A stretch of 64,000 bases of DNA from NCBI GenBank assembly GCA_022803075.1, contig JAFFTF010000005.1, positions 103,199 to 167,198 on the forward strand, given 5' to 3'. This stretch comes from Micrococcales bacterium 31B. GTDB lineage: Bacteria > Actinomycetota > Actinomycetes > Actinomycetales > Dermabacteraceae. Position numbers and translations under genes: made by a program. Shown one piece after another: positions 36,286-45,886 of the stretch. The notes below the pieces were generated by a model, which saw only the letters and a program-made list of their open reading frames with translations, had not been told where the DNA came from and did no database searches. Position 1 is the stretch's first letter, and each line of letters starts with the position of its first letter.

Positions 36286-37986
36286 CTACTTTCGGTGCAG
36301 TTGCTCGCGCCAACGCGAGGTGATCGGCAGGCGCCGGTCGCGCCCAAAGGCAATCGCGCTGACCTTGGGGCCCGGCGGGTACTGGCGGCGCTTCCATTCC
36401 GCGCGGTCGACGAGGCGCAGTACCAGGTCAACACACTCGGCGTCGTGACCTGCGGCGATCAGCTCATCGCGGCCCTGGGCGTGCGTCACGTACCCTTCGA
36501 GCACGGCGTCGAGTTCGGGGTACGGGGGCAGCGAATCCTGGTCAACCTGGCCGGGGCGCAGCTCGGCAGACGGCGGCTTGGTGATCGAGTTTTCGGGAAT
36601 CGGCGCGGTCTTGCCCTCGGCCTCGGCAAGGCGATTGCGATGCCGCGCGAGGTCCCATACGAGGGTCTTGGGGCAGTCTTTGATGGGCGCGTACCCACCC
36701 ACGGCGTCGCCGTAAATGGTCGAGTAGCCTACGGCGAGTTCCGTCTTGTTGCCGGTCGCGAGCACGAGATGCCCGTGCTGGTTCGATAGTCCCATGAGGA
36801 TCACGCCGCGGCAGCGGGCCTGCACGTTTTCTTCGGAGACGCCGGTGAGCCCGAGCTGCTCGACAAAAGGGGTCACGAGACCCGCGATGGGCTGCACCTG
36901 ATAGTTCAGGCCGATGCGCTCCGCCGAGTCGCGGGCGTCGTCTTTCGAGTGTTCAGAGGAGTACATGCTCGGCATCGACACGCCATACACGTTCTCGCCG
37001 CCGATCGCGTCCGCCGCGATCGCCGCCACGAGGGCCGAGTCGATGCCGCCCGACAGGCCCAGCACGACGCTCGAAAATCCGTTCTTCACCACGTAGTCGC
37101 GTAGGCCCACCACGAGCGCCTGGTACACCTCGGCCGTGTCGTCGAGGCGCGCGGCGGGTGCGCTCGGCGTCGCCGCGAGATCGACCACCAGCAGCTCTTC
37201 GTGAAACTGCTGCGCGCGGGCGAGCATGGTACCGGCGGCGTCCACCACGAGCGAATCGCCGTCGAACACGAGGTCGTCTTGAGCGCCGACGAGGTTGACG
37301 TACGCGAGCGGGCAGCCCGCCTCGGCGGCGCGGCGCTGGCAGAGTGAAAGGCGCAGGTCGTCTTTGTCGCGCTCGTAGGGACTGCCGTTCAGCACCAGCA
37401 GGAGGTCGGCGCCGAGCTCGCGCGTCTGCGCGACGGGCCCGCCGTCTTGCCAGAGGTCTTCGCAGATCGCGAGCGCCACCGTGTGGCCCCGCACGTCAAA
37501 GGTGCGGGCCTCGCTGCCGCTCGCGAAGATGCGGAACTCATCGAACACGCCGTAATTCGGCAGGTGGTGCTTGACGTAGGTGGTCTCGACGCGGCCCTCG
37601 CGCAGCACGGCCGCGCAGTTTTGCGGGCGACCCTCTGCGTTCGCGTCGAGGTAGCCCACCACCACCGGCAGCGCGCCGTGGCCGCGCTCGGCGAGGGTGG
37701 CGGCCACCTCGGCGAGGGTCTGCTGCGAGGCGCGCACGAACGAGCCGCGCAGCGCGAGGTCTTCGACGGGGTAGCCCGTCAGCACCATCTCGGGGAACGC
37801 CACCAGGTCGACGCCGCGGGCCGCCGCGCGATCCACGTAGTCGAAGACAAGCGCCGCGTTGGCAGCGAAATCGCCCAGGGTGGCGTTGACCTGAGCGAGG
37901 GCCAGGGTGAGGGACGCGCCGGGGGCCGGGCGGGTGGCGGCAGGTGCAGTATCGGGTGCAGCGGCAGGTTGCGAAGCAGTCGTCAT
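36286..37986 (-). CDS. nadE: Glutamine-hydrolysing NAD+ synthetase
   Basis: Last step of NAD synthesis: deamido-NAD plus ATP and glutamine. The 566-residue protein has an N-terminal nitrilase-like glutaminase (residues 25-270) with Glu in VAFPEMVLTGYP, Lys in TYVKHHLPNYG and Cys in LAICEDLW. The C-terminal synthetase (about 290-566) has the P-loop GLSGGIDSALVAAIA and a GKKTE-like ATGNKTELAVGYSTIYGD segment. The first 25 residues are Ala/Pro-rich. It lies upstream of panB. Confidence 0.95.
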   Translation of the reverse strand: MTTASQPAAAPDTAPAATRPAPGASLTLALAQVNATLGDFAANAALVFDYVDRAAARGVDLVAFPEMVLTGYPVEDLALRGSFVRASQQTLAEVAATLAERGHGALPVVVGYLDANAEGRPQNCAAVLREGRVETTYVKHHLPNYGVFDEFRIFASGSEARTFDVRGHTVALAICEDLWQDGGPVAQTRELGADLLLVLNGSPYERDKDDLRLSLCQRRAAEAGCPLAYVNLVGAQDDLVFDGDSLVVDAAGTMLARAQQFHEELLVVDLAATPSAPAARLDDTAEVYQALVVGLRDYVVKNGFSSVVLGLSGGIDSALVAAIAADAIGGENVYGVSMPSMYSSEHSKDDARDSAERIGLNYQVQPIAGLVTPFVEQLGLTGVSEENVQARCRGVILMGLSNQHGHLVLATGNKTELAVGYSTIYGDAVGGYAPIKDCPKTLVWDLARHRNRLAEAEGKTAPIPENSITKPPSAELRPGQVDQDSLPPYPELDAVLEGYVTHAQGRDELIAAGHDAECVDLVLRLVDRAEWKRRQYPPGPKVSAIAFGRDRRLPITSRWREQLHRK

Positions 37987-38170
37987 GCCCCAAATCTACT
38001 CGGTGAGGGCCGCACTACCTCGCGCTCGCTCACGCTAACTCACGCGCGCTGGCACCGCACGGACGGTGCCCACGGGCCACGCGAGCGTCCCCCCCTCGCA
38101 GCCCCCCGCGGGTGACAATCAAATGCGGAACATGCAGGCAGTTCTCGCGTCAATACGCAACAATGAGCAC

Positions 38171-39508
38171 ATGGATAGGCAGCAGGAGTTCGTACTACGC
38201 AGCATCGAAGAGCGCGACATTCGCTTTGTGCGCTTGTGGTTCACCGACGTGCTCGGCTTTTTGAAGTCGGTCGCCATCGCGCCCGCCGAACTTGAGGGGG
38301 CGTTCGAAGAGGGCATCGGCATCGACGGCTCCGCCGTCGAGGGTCTCGCGCGCGTGGCGGAGGCCGACATGTTGCTCAGCCCCGACCCGTCGAGTTTTCA
38401 GGTGCTGCCGTGGCGCGGCGAACGCCAGGGCACGGCCCGCATGTTCTGCGATGTCTTGACGCCCGATGGCGAGCCCGCCTCGGCCGACCCGCGGCACGTG
38501 CTCAAGCGGGCGCTCAACCGCGCGAGCAGTCTCGGCTTCACGTTCTATACACACCCCGAGATCGAGTTCTATCTGTTTAGGCGCGAGGGGCTCGACAGCC
38601 TCACGCCGCAGCCCGTCGACGAGGGCGGGTATTTCGACCACGTAGCGCGCGGCGACGCCTCCGATTTTCGGCGCGCCGCCATCACGATGCTCGAAAGCAT
38701 GGGCATCAGCGTCGAGTTCAGTCACCACGAGGCGGGGCCGGGCCAAAACGAGATCGACCTGCGCTACGCCGATGCGCTGCAGACGGCCGACAACATCATG
38801 ACGTTTCGCAGTGTTGTCAAAGACGTCGCGTTGGAGCAGGGCAACTTCGCGTCGTTCATGCCCAAGCCGTTGCCGGACTGGCCGGGCAGCGGCATGCACA
38901 CGCATCTGTCGCTGTTTGATGGAGACCGCAACGCGTTCTTCGAGGCGGGCGCCCAGTACGGGCTGTCAAAGATTGGGCGACAGTTCATCGCCGGTGTGTT
39001 GCGGCACGCCAACGAAATGTCGGTGATTACGAATCAATACGTGAACTCGTACAAGCGACTGTGGGGCGGCGGTGAGGCGCCCAGTTTCGTGTGCTGGGGC
39101 CACAACAATCGGTCGGCACTCGTGCGCGTGCCCATCCACAAGCCGTCTAAGGGGCAGTCGACGCGCGTCGAGTTTCGCGGGCTCGATTCTGCCGCCAACC
39201 CCTATCTCGCGTTCGCGGTGCTCCTCAGCGCGGGCTTGAAGGGCATCGAGGAGGGCTACGAATTGCCCGAGGGCGCCGAGGACGACGTCTGGGCCCTCAC
39301 CGACTCCGAGCGGGCGGCGCTCGGCATTCGCCCCCTGCCCAGCAACCTCGACCGCGCTATCCAGGCCGCCGAAGAATCCGAGCTGCTGGCCGAGACGCTG
39401 GGCGAGCGGGTGTTTGACTACGTGCTGCGCAATAAGCGCAGCGAGTGGGAGGGCTACCGCGCGCAGGTCACGCCGTACGAGCTCAAGAACTACCTGAAGA
39501 TTTTGTAA
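38171..39508 (+). CDS. glnA2: Glutamine synthetase, GlnA2 type
   Basis: 446 residues. The start MDRQQEFVLRSIEERDIRFVRLWFTDVLGFLKS, without an N-terminal extension, is that of actinobacterial GlnA2. Metal and glutamate sites are intact: HPEIEFYLF, EFSHHEAGPGQNEIDLRYAD, GSGMHTHLSL and the NRSALVRVP ATP region. The usual adenylylation Tyr (N-L-Y-D-L-P in GlnA1) is replaced by a Trp segment (DDVWALT). Control by the adjacent glnE is therefore unlikely at that site, as known for GlnA2. ATG 38171 is preferred over in-frame ATGs at 38123 and 38132. Confidence 0.93.
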   Translation: MDRQQEFVLRSIEERDIRFVRLWFTDVLGFLKSVAIAPAELEGAFEEGIGIDGSAVEGLARVAEADMLLSPDPSSFQVLPWRGERQGTARMFCDVLTPDGEPASADPRHVLKRALNRASSLGFTFYTHPEIEFYLFRREGLDSLTPQPVDEGGYFDHVARGDASDFRRAAITMLESMGISVEFSHHEAGPGQNEIDLRYADALQTADNIMTFRSVVKDVALEQGNFASFMPKPLPDWPGSGMHTHLSLFDGDRNAFFEAGAQYGLSKIGRQFIAGVLRHANEMSVITNQYVNSYKRLWGGGEAPSFVCWGHNNRSALVRVPIHKPSKGQSTRVEFRGLDSAANPYLAFAVLLSAGLKGIEEGYELPEGAEDDVWALTDSERAALGIRPLPSNLDRAIQAAEESELLAETLGERVFDYVLRNKRSEWEGYRAQVTPYELKNYLKIL

Positions 39509-39520
39509 GGAGTGCCGCCC

Positions 39521-42505
39521 GTGAGCGAGACCCAACTCGCGCGCTTTGGGTTCGTGGACGCCGCGCGAGCCGCGCGTTTTCTGGCCTCGCCCGAGTTCTC
39601 CGCGCAGGACGACACGCTTGCCGAAGATCTCGGTCGCACGGCCGACCCCGACCTGGCCCTGCTCGCCCTGCTGCGCATACTCGAGACGGCGCTCACCACG
39701 GCCGAGGCACCGCTTTGGTTGCGCGTCGTTGGGGAGCGCGGCGAGCTGCGCCAACGCGTGCTCAGCGTGCTGGGTGCCTCCGAATCGCTGGGCGACCACA
39801 TGGTGCGCCACACCGACTACATCACGTGGCTCGACCCCGCGCTCGACGCCGAAACCGGCTACGGCCTCGACCTGTCGGCCGAGGACCTGCGCACGCGCAT
39901 GCTGCGGCATGTGGGCGCCGACCCCGAGGCGGCCATGCCCGTCGCCGCCTCGTGGGACGGCGTGCTCGACGCGTTCCGCATGGCATACCGCGTGCGGCTC
40001 CTGCAGATCGCCGCCGCCGACACGGCCACCGCCGACCCCACCACGGTGCTGACCGAGGTGGCCCGCGCCCACGCGGACCTCGCGGCGTCCTCGCTCGAAG
40101 CGGCCCTCGCCATTGCCCGCGGCGAAATCGAGGGGCACGACGCGGTGCGCCTGACGGTGCTGGGCATGGGCAAGTGCGGTGGGCGCGAACTCAACTACAT
40201 CAGCGACGTCGACGTCATTTATATTGCCGAGCCCGCGCGCGAGGGGGTGCCGGACGACACCGTGACCCAGATCGGCTCGCAGCTGGCTACCCGCCTGGCC
40301 CTGGTCTGCTCGAAGCACACGAGCGAGGGTTCGCTGTGGCAGGTCGACCCCAACCTGCGGCCCGAGGGCAAGGACGGCCCGCTCGTGCGCACGGTCGCGT
40401 CGCACCTCGCGTACTACCAGCGGTGGGCGTCGACGTGGGAGTTTCAGGCGCTGCTCAAGGCCCGGTGGGTGGCGGGCGACCGCGAACTCGCAGATCAGTA
40501 CCTAGCCGCCATGCACCCCATGGTGTGGGAGGCGTCGCGCCGCGAGTCGTTCGTGCCCGACACGCAGGCGATGCGCAAGCGGGTGGAGCGCAATATTCCC
40601 GCGAAGGAGGTCGAGCGGCAGATCAAACTCGGGCCGGGCGGGCTGCGCGATGTTGAGTTCACGGTGCAGCTGTTGCAGATGGTGCACGGGCGGGCCGACG
40701 ACACGATTCGCTCCTCGACGACCCTGACGGCGCTCGGCCAGCTCGCGGCGGGCGGTTACGTGGGTCGTGACATCGCAGAGAAAATGGACGCGCATTATCG
40801 GTTCTTGCGCAGCGTCGAGCATCGCATTCAGGTGTTTCGCATGCGCCGCGAGCACGTGCTGCCCACGGGCGCGGCAGATATTCGCCGCATTGCGCGCGGC
40901 ATGGGCATGCTGCCCGACGAGTTTAACCAGCGCTTCAAGCGAGTGCGCACCGAGGTGCGCCAACTGCATGAAGAACTGTTCTATCGACCCCTGCTGCCGG
41001 TCGCGGCTCAGCTGTCGCGCGACGATGCCGTGCTCAGCCCCGAGGCGGCTCGCGAGCGGCTCGCGGCGATCGGCTACGCCGACCCCGCGGGCGCCGTGCG
41101 CCACATCGAAGCGCTGACGGCAGGCGTCTCGCGGCGCGCCGCGATTCAGCGTCAGCTGCTGCCCGTGCTGTTGTCGTGGTTTGCCGAGGGCACTGACCCC
41201 GACATGGGCCTGCTGAGCTTCCGGCGCATCTCGGATGAGCTCGGCGGCACGCACTGGTACCTGCGCATGCTGCGCGATTCATCGGGGGCGGCGCAGCGGC
41301 TCGCGCAGTTGGTCTCGTCGTCGCGTTACGTCACCGAACTGCTCGAACGTGAGCCCGAGGCGGTGGCCTGGCTCGGCAGCGACGAGCAGATGCGCCCTCT
41401 CTCGCGCGACGATCTGTGGTCGCAAATTGACGCGCGGCTCACGCGCGCGAGCGACGAGTCCGCCGCGGTGGAGGTGTTGCGGGGCCTGCGCCGGCGCGAA
41501 TTGCTGCATGTCGCGATGGGCGACGTCACGGGCATGATTGACTCGCGCGAGGTGGGGGCGACGCTCACCGATCTGACGGTCGTGTGCCTGCGCGGCGCGC
41601 TGCGGGTGGCCCGGCACATCGTGGCGGAGGAGACGGGCTTCGAGTGCGATTTTCCGATGATCATCGTCGGCCAGGGCAGCTTCGGGGCGTACGAGATGGG
41701 CTACACGAGCGACGCCGACGTACAGTTCGTTGTCGGCGACGTGCCGGGCAATCCCCTCGTCGATCAGCTGGCGAACCAGGTCGCGGCCGTCGTGCGGCGC
41801 CTCATGGGCGGGCCCGGCCCCGAGCCGAAGCTCGAGGTCTCGGCCGACCTGCGACCCGAGGGCCGCAACGCGCCGCTCGTGCGGTCGCTGGCCCTGTATC
41901 GCGAGTACTACGCGAAGTGGGCGCACCTGTGGGAGCGGCAGGCGCTCACGCGCGCGACGGTGTTCGCGGGCTCGGGCGAGCTGACCGAGCAGTTCACGCA
42001 GTTCATGGAGCCGCTGCGCTACCCCGAGGGCGGTCTCAGCGCCGCCGAGGTGAAGGAGATTCGCCGCATGAAGGCGCGCGTCGAGGCGGAACGACTGCCG
42101 CGCGGGGCCGACCGCAAGTCGCACATCAAGCTCGGTCAGGGTGGCCTCACCGACGTCGAGTGGGTCGTGCAGCTGAAGATCCTGCAGCACGCGGGGGAGC
42201 ACGCGGGCCTGCGCACCCCGAACACGTTGGAGGGCCTGGCCGAGATCGAACGGCTGGGGCTGCTCGGCCGCGCCGATTGCGCGGCCCTGCGGGAGGCCTG
42301 GACGCTCGCGGCCCGGGCTCGGCGCGCTATCTTGCTGTGGCGGGGCCGCCCGAGCGACGCGCTGCCGGCCTCGCGCATTGACCTCGCGGGCATCGCGGGT
42401 CTGCTCGGGTTTGAGTCGCCCGCGCTGTTCGAGGAGACCTACCTGCGCACCACGCGCCGCGCCCGGCACGTGGTGAACACGGAGTTCTTCGGCATCGAGC
42501 CGTAA
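39521..42505 (+). CDS. glnE: Glutamine synthetase adenylyltransferase/adenylyl-removing enzyme
   Basis: A 994-residue two-headed enzyme that adds and removes AMP on GlnA1 according to nitrogen status. Each half has a nucleotidyltransferase motif: GMGKCGGRELNYISDVDVIY near 210-230 and GQGSFGAYEMGYTSDADVQF near 715-735. Each is followed by a DPNLRPEG or ADLRPEGRN metal segment and a GlnE-associated helical domain. GTG 39521 is selected because AAGGAG (39507-39512) lies eight bases upstream. It begins 12 bases after glnA2, the usual actinobacterial order. Confidence 0.95.
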   Translation: MSETQLARFGFVDAARAARFLASPEFSAQDDTLAEDLGRTADPDLALLALLRILETALTTAEAPLWLRVVGERGELRQRVLSVLGASESLGDHMVRHTDYITWLDPALDAETGYGLDLSAEDLRTRMLRHVGADPEAAMPVAASWDGVLDAFRMAYRVRLLQIAAADTATADPTTVLTEVARAHADLAASSLEAALAIARGEIEGHDAVRLTVLGMGKCGGRELNYISDVDVIYIAEPAREGVPDDTVTQIGSQLATRLALVCSKHTSEGSLWQVDPNLRPEGKDGPLVRTVASHLAYYQRWASTWEFQALLKARWVAGDRELADQYLAAMHPMVWEASRRESFVPDTQAMRKRVERNIPAKEVERQIKLGPGGLRDVEFTVQLLQMVHGRADDTIRSSTTLTALGQLAAGGYVGRDIAEKMDAHYRFLRSVEHRIQVFRMRREHVLPTGAADIRRIARGMGMLPDEFNQRFKRVRTEVRQLHEELFYRPLLPVAAQLSRDDAVLSPEAARERLAAIGYADPAGAVRHIEALTAGVSRRAAIQRQLLPVLLSWFAEGTDPDMGLLSFRRISDELGGTHWYLRMLRDSSGAAQRLAQLVSSSRYVTELLEREPEAVAWLGSDEQMRPLSRDDLWSQIDARLTRASDESAAVEVLRGLRRRELLHVAMGDVTGMIDSREVGATLTDLTVVCLRGALRVARHIVAEETGFECDFPMIIVGQGSFGAYEMGYTSDADVQFVVGDVPGNPLVDQLANQVAAVVRRLMGGPGPEPKLEVSADLRPEGRNAPLVRSLALYREYYAKWAHLWERQALTRATVFAGSGELTEQFTQFMEPLRYPEGGLSAAEVKEIRRMKARVEAERLPRGADRKSHIKLGQGGLTDVEWVVQLKILQHAGEHAGLRTPNTLEGLAEIERLGLLGRADCAALREAWTLAARARRAILLWRGRPSDALPASRIDLAGIAGLLGFESPALFEETYLRTTRRARHVVNTEFFGIEP

Positions 42506-42527
42506 TGCGGCGTCGCGGTGGGCGCGC

Positions 42528-42818
42528 CTAGAACTGGTCTGCGAACACGCCGATCAGGGGGTTCCACTGCTGGGCGACGCGCTCGAAGATGAGGCCCTCG
42601 CGCCGGAACGGGTCGGCATCGAGAATTTCGAGGGCGGCGTCCACCGTGTCGGCACGGACGATCACGAGGGCCGACGCGGGCTCCTTGGCGAGCGGCCCGC
42701 TCGCGACGAGCTGGCCCTTCTCAAACAGGGAGGCAAGGAACGCGCGATGCTCGGGGCGCACGGCGTCCAGTTTTTTGATGTCGGTCGTGTAGTAGTAATT
42801 GACGGCGATGAAGGCCAT
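42528..42818 (-). CDS. YciI-family protein
   Basis: A 96-residue ferredoxin-like fold protein with the family layout: VNYYYTTDIKKLDAVRPEHRAFLASLFEKGQLVASGPLA near the start, with the conserved His, and an Asp in ILDADPFRREGL. YciI proteins often have lyase or dehydrochlorinase-like roles; no substrate can be given. It converges with glnE (22-base gap). Confidence 0.88.
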   Translation of the reverse strand: MAFIAVNYYYTTDIKKLDAVRPEHRAFLASLFEKGQLVASGPLAKEPASALVIVRADTVDAALEILDADPFRREGLIFERVAQQWNPLIGVFADQF

Positions 42819-43013
42819 GCGAGTTCGCTTTCTGCTCTTGCGTGCGGTCGCACGCCGCGATCATGGTAACCCGGGTTGGGCTCGTCCGTGCCGGGGGACG
42901 CTCCGGGCGTCCAGGTTTCGCCCCGGCCCACGCGATAGGGTGGGCCCGAGGGAACCTTCGTAGCGCAGCTTCTTGCGCTTCGGGCCAGCGTATGACGAGC
43001 TAGAGGTGTGGTC

Positions 43014-44243
43014 ATGAACGAGTCACGAGACGAGCAGAGGCACGGCCGCCGCGCGCGGCACGCGGCGAACGAGACCGAGGAGACTCGGGTGGTTCCCGCG
43101 GTTCACGATAGCCTCGAGGGCACCCAGCTGCTGCCCGTCGTGTCGCAGGACGGGGCTGGCGACGGTGCCAGCGACGCGGGTGCTGGGGACGCGGGTGCTG
43201 GGGACGAGACGCGAGTGCTTCCTGCGGTCGGCGCGAGCGACGCGACTCAGGTCTTGCCCGCCGTGCCCGCGGCGAGCCCTACGCCGCGCAAGGTGCAGTC
43301 GAACCCGTTCCCCGCCGAGAACCTGCCGACCGCAGCGGAGCCCTACGCCGAGCCGCCGCGCGCACACCACGCGGAACAGTTCCGCGAGCCCGAGGTGGAA
43401 CCCCTGCCGTATGTTGGCGCACCCTCCGAGGTCGCAGACCCGCCCCGTCGGCGCTGGCCCGTCGTGCTGATCGCCGTGGCGGCGGCCGCCGTGCTCATCG
43501 CGGGTGGGATCCTGATCGGTCAGTACCTGCAGTCGAACAGCAGTACGCAGGCGGGCGGGGGCGCCACCACGTCGACCGCCCCCACGAGCGAGGCGGCCGG
43601 CCCCGCCGCGCAGCCGTCCACGTCGGAGAGCACGGCCGAGACGAGTGCCGCACCCAGCGGCGAAACCAGCACGAGCGCCAGCTCGGACGCCAGCTCTGAT
43701 GCCAGCACCGACGCCAGCACGAGCGCCAGCGCCACCACCACGGGCACCACCCCCACCGACGCCGCGAGCGATACGGCGACCCGCGTAGAGGGCGCACCGA
43801 GCAACCCGCCGACCACTGCGGCGCCTTCCGCGGGAGTGCCCGCGACCTCGTCGTTCGGCGACCAGGTCACGTGGGAGGACGGGGTCGCCGCGACCGTGGC
43901 GGCACCCGCCACCTTCACGCCTAGCGACACGGCCACCTTCTCGGGCGAGCTGCACGAGGGCCAGGCCGTCGCCATCGCCGTGACGCTCACGAACGGCACC
44001 GACACCGCGCTGGACGTCGCGGACATCCCCGTCGTGGTGACGCTCAACGGCGCGCCCGCGACTCTCGTCGAAGACTCCGCGAACCGCACCGTCGCCCGGC
44101 CCTCGGGCACGCTCGCGGCCGGTGAGTCGCTCACCTATCGTCTCGGCGTGGCCGCCTCGCCCGGCACTCTCAGCGTGATCGTCACGAACGCCGCCCAGCA
44201 GGGTGGCACGCAGGAGTCCACGACCTACTCGACCACGCTCTAG
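43014..44243 (+). CDS. Anchored protein with Ser/Thr-rich stalk and C-terminal beta domain (paralogue 1)
   Basis: About 409 residues. The N-terminal 150 are cytosolic and Pro/Glu-rich, with repeated TRVLPAV or TQVLPAV units. One membrane helix follows (RWPVVLIAVAAAAVLIAGGILIG, about 155-180), then a Ser/Thr/Ala stalk (about 185-275). The C-terminal domain starts with SFGDQVTWEDGVAATV and resembles DUF4352-like immunoglobulin-type folds. GAGGTG lies five bases before the ATG. Paralogue 2 is at 45887. The stop codon overlaps that of the convergent fucosidase (shared CTAG). Confidence 0.7.
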   Translation: MNESRDEQRHGRRARHAANETEETRVVPAVHDSLEGTQLLPVVSQDGAGDGASDAGAGDAGAGDETRVLPAVGASDATQVLPAVPAASPTPRKVQSNPFPAENLPTAAEPYAEPPRAHHAEQFREPEVEPLPYVGAPSEVADPPRRRWPVVLIAVAAAAVLIAGGILIGQYLQSNSSTQAGGGATTSTAPTSEAAGPAAQPSTSESTAETSAAPSGETSTSASSDASSDASTDASTSASATTTGTTPTDAASDTATRVEGAPSNPPTTAAPSAGVPATSSFGDQVTWEDGVAATVAAPATFTPSDTATFSGELHEGQAVAIAVTLTNGTDTALDVADIPVVVTLNGAPATLVEDSANRTVARPSGTLAAGESLTYRLGVAASPGTLSVIVTNAAQQGGTQESTTYSTTL

Positions 44244-45709
44244 GGTCGCGTCATCGTCATCGCGATCGCGAGCGCGAAGGCGTACGGGCCCGACTGCGCG
44301 GGCAGGTCCACGCGGTAACCGCCGGGGGTCGCGGCTAGGGTGAGGGGCGCATCCGAACCCAGCACCGTGGCGTCCCCGAGGCCCCACGCGGTGCGGAGGG
44401 TGACGGTGCCGCCGGGCCACGCGGCGTCCCCGATGACGCCCAGGCAGTAGACGTGGGTGTCGGTGTGGGTGTACGACCACTCGACGCCCGGCGTTTCGGT
44501 GTGGCACTCGACGCGGCCGTGCGCCGTGCGGGTGGAATAGAGGGCGGGGGAGTTGACCCGCATCCACGCGCCCACCTCGGTGAGCCCCGCGACGATGTGA
44601 CGGCTGAGGGCGCCGGTCGCGTCGGGCCCGATGCCGAGGAGGTAGTTGCCGCCCATGCCCACGATCTTGACGAGCGTCGCGATGATCTCACTCGTGGGTT
44701 TGGCGGGGTCGTCGACCTGCATGGAGCACCAGCCGCGCGTCATGGTGATGCAGCTTTCCCACGGGTAGTCGGGCACCTCGCTGGGCAGGCGCTGCTCGGG
44801 GGTGCGGTAGTTTTCGTTGCGGCCGTGCACCTCGCGGTCGACGACGAGAATGTCGGGCTGCAGGGAGCGTGCCGCGTCGGCCAGCTCGTCGATGGCGATC
44901 GGCTCGTGCGGTTCGCCGACCCAGCCCGCGTCGAGCCAGAGCACGCTGATGTCGCCGTACTGGGTGAGCAGTTCGCGGATCTGGCCGTGCGTGAAGTCGA
45001 CGAACCGCTGCCATTTTTCGGGTTCGGCGGCGCGGTCGTAATTGTGGTAGCGGTCGGGTACCGGACGCTCCGGGTCCCAGTAGTCCGGGCAGCCCCAGTC
45101 GGCCTTCGAGAAGTAGAGGCCCGTTTCGAGGCCCGCGGCTCGGTAAGCGTCGAGGGTTTTGCGCAGCACGTCGTAGCCGATCGGCACGGCGGGGTTCGTC
45201 ACCTTGTAGTCGGAGAGTTGAGTATCGAACAGGTTGAATCCGTCGTGGTGCTTGGTGGTGAACACGAGGTATTTCATGCCCGCGGCGCGGCACAGGGCCG
45301 CCCACTCGGTGGGGTCGTAGTCGGCGCCCTCGAAGCGGGAGGGTAGGGCGGTGTAGAAGTCGCGGTAGTCGGCGAGGTCGCCCGAGTAGCTGGCGGGCGG
45401 GTCCATGAAGTCGCCCATGTTTTCGCGGCAGAGCGACCAGCTACCGCACTGGTCGATGAGGGCGTAGAGGCCCCAGTGGATGATGACGCCGAACTTGAGG
45501 TCTTGCCAGTGTTCGAGTGCGGCGAGGGTGCGGGGGTCGGTAGGCCACACGTAGCCGGGGTCGGGCTGGCCCTGGGGGGCGCCCGCGGCGGCGAGGTCGT
45601 CGGGGGTGAAGTCGGGCTGGGGGGCGGGGTTCTGTGCGGGGTTCTGTGCGGGGTTCTGTGCGGGATTTCGGGCGGGGTTCTGTGCGGGGTTCTGTGCGGG
45701 GTTCGTCAT
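44240..45709 (-). CDS. GH29 alpha-L-fucosidase
   Basis: 489 residues. The GH29 barrel starts near residue 70 with LKFGVIIHWGLYAL and continues through KYLVFTTKHHDGFNLFDT. The nucleophile Asp lies in VLWLDAGW and a second conserved segment is ILVVDREVHGR. The C-terminal beta domain follows from about 400. The first 30 residues are seven Asn-Pro-Ala-Gln type units coded by a 12-bp repeat, with no signal peptide, so the enzyme is probably cytosolic. ATG 45709 is the first supported start. Downstream it overlaps the stop of paralogue 1. It would release fucose from imported glycans. Confidence 0.9.
   Translation of the reverse strand: MTNPAQNPAQNPARNPAQNPAQNPAQNPAPQPDFTPDDLAAAGAPQGQPDPGYVWPTDPRTLAALEHWQDLKFGVIIHWGLYALIDQCGSWSLCRENMGDFMDPPASYSGDLADYRDFYTALPSRFEGADYDPTEWAALCRAAGMKYLVFTTKHHDGFNLFDTQLSDYKVTNPAVPIGYDVLRKTLDAYRAAGLETGLYFSKADWGCPDYWDPERPVPDRYHNYDRAAEPEKWQRFVDFTHGQIRELLTQYGDISVLWLDAGWVGEPHEPIAIDELADAARSLQPDILVVDREVHGRNENYRTPEQRLPSEVPDYPWESCITMTRGWCSMQVDDPAKPTSEIIATLVKIVGMGGNYLLGIGPDATGALSRHIVAGLTEVGAWMRVNSPALYSTRTAHGRVECHTETPGVEWSYTHTDTHVYCLGVIGDAAWPGGTVTLRTAWGLGDATVLGSDAPLTLAATPGGYRVDLPAQSGPYAFALAIAMTMTRP
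45624..45707. repeat. 12-bp tandem repeat encoding N-P-A-Q units
   Basis: Seven units of GCGGGGTTCTGT or close variants (plus-strand sense) encode the N-terminal repeat of the fucosidase. The fourth unit is the most diverged (Arg for Gln). Confidence 0.9.
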
Positions 45710-45886
45710 GTGCGCGCCTTTGTCGCGTGGTCCCGCGGCGATTCCGCGGGACTTTACGCAGGCCAGTTTACGCAAATCGACCGCGGTGCGGGAGTCTTCA
45801 ACATGCAGGCGTGGTGACGCTGGGATTACAATCGATAACAGACTGCAACGATTGGCCGAATGGACTAGCTGAGTAGCGAGGACGGT

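Noticed and set aside
38966..40405. 479-residue minus-strand frame across glnA2 and glnE
   Set aside because: It crosses two well-supported genes and has no start site or motif.
45606..45872. Plus-strand F-C-A-G repeat frame
   Set aside because: It is the reverse reading of the N-P-A-Q repeat of the fucosidase gene.
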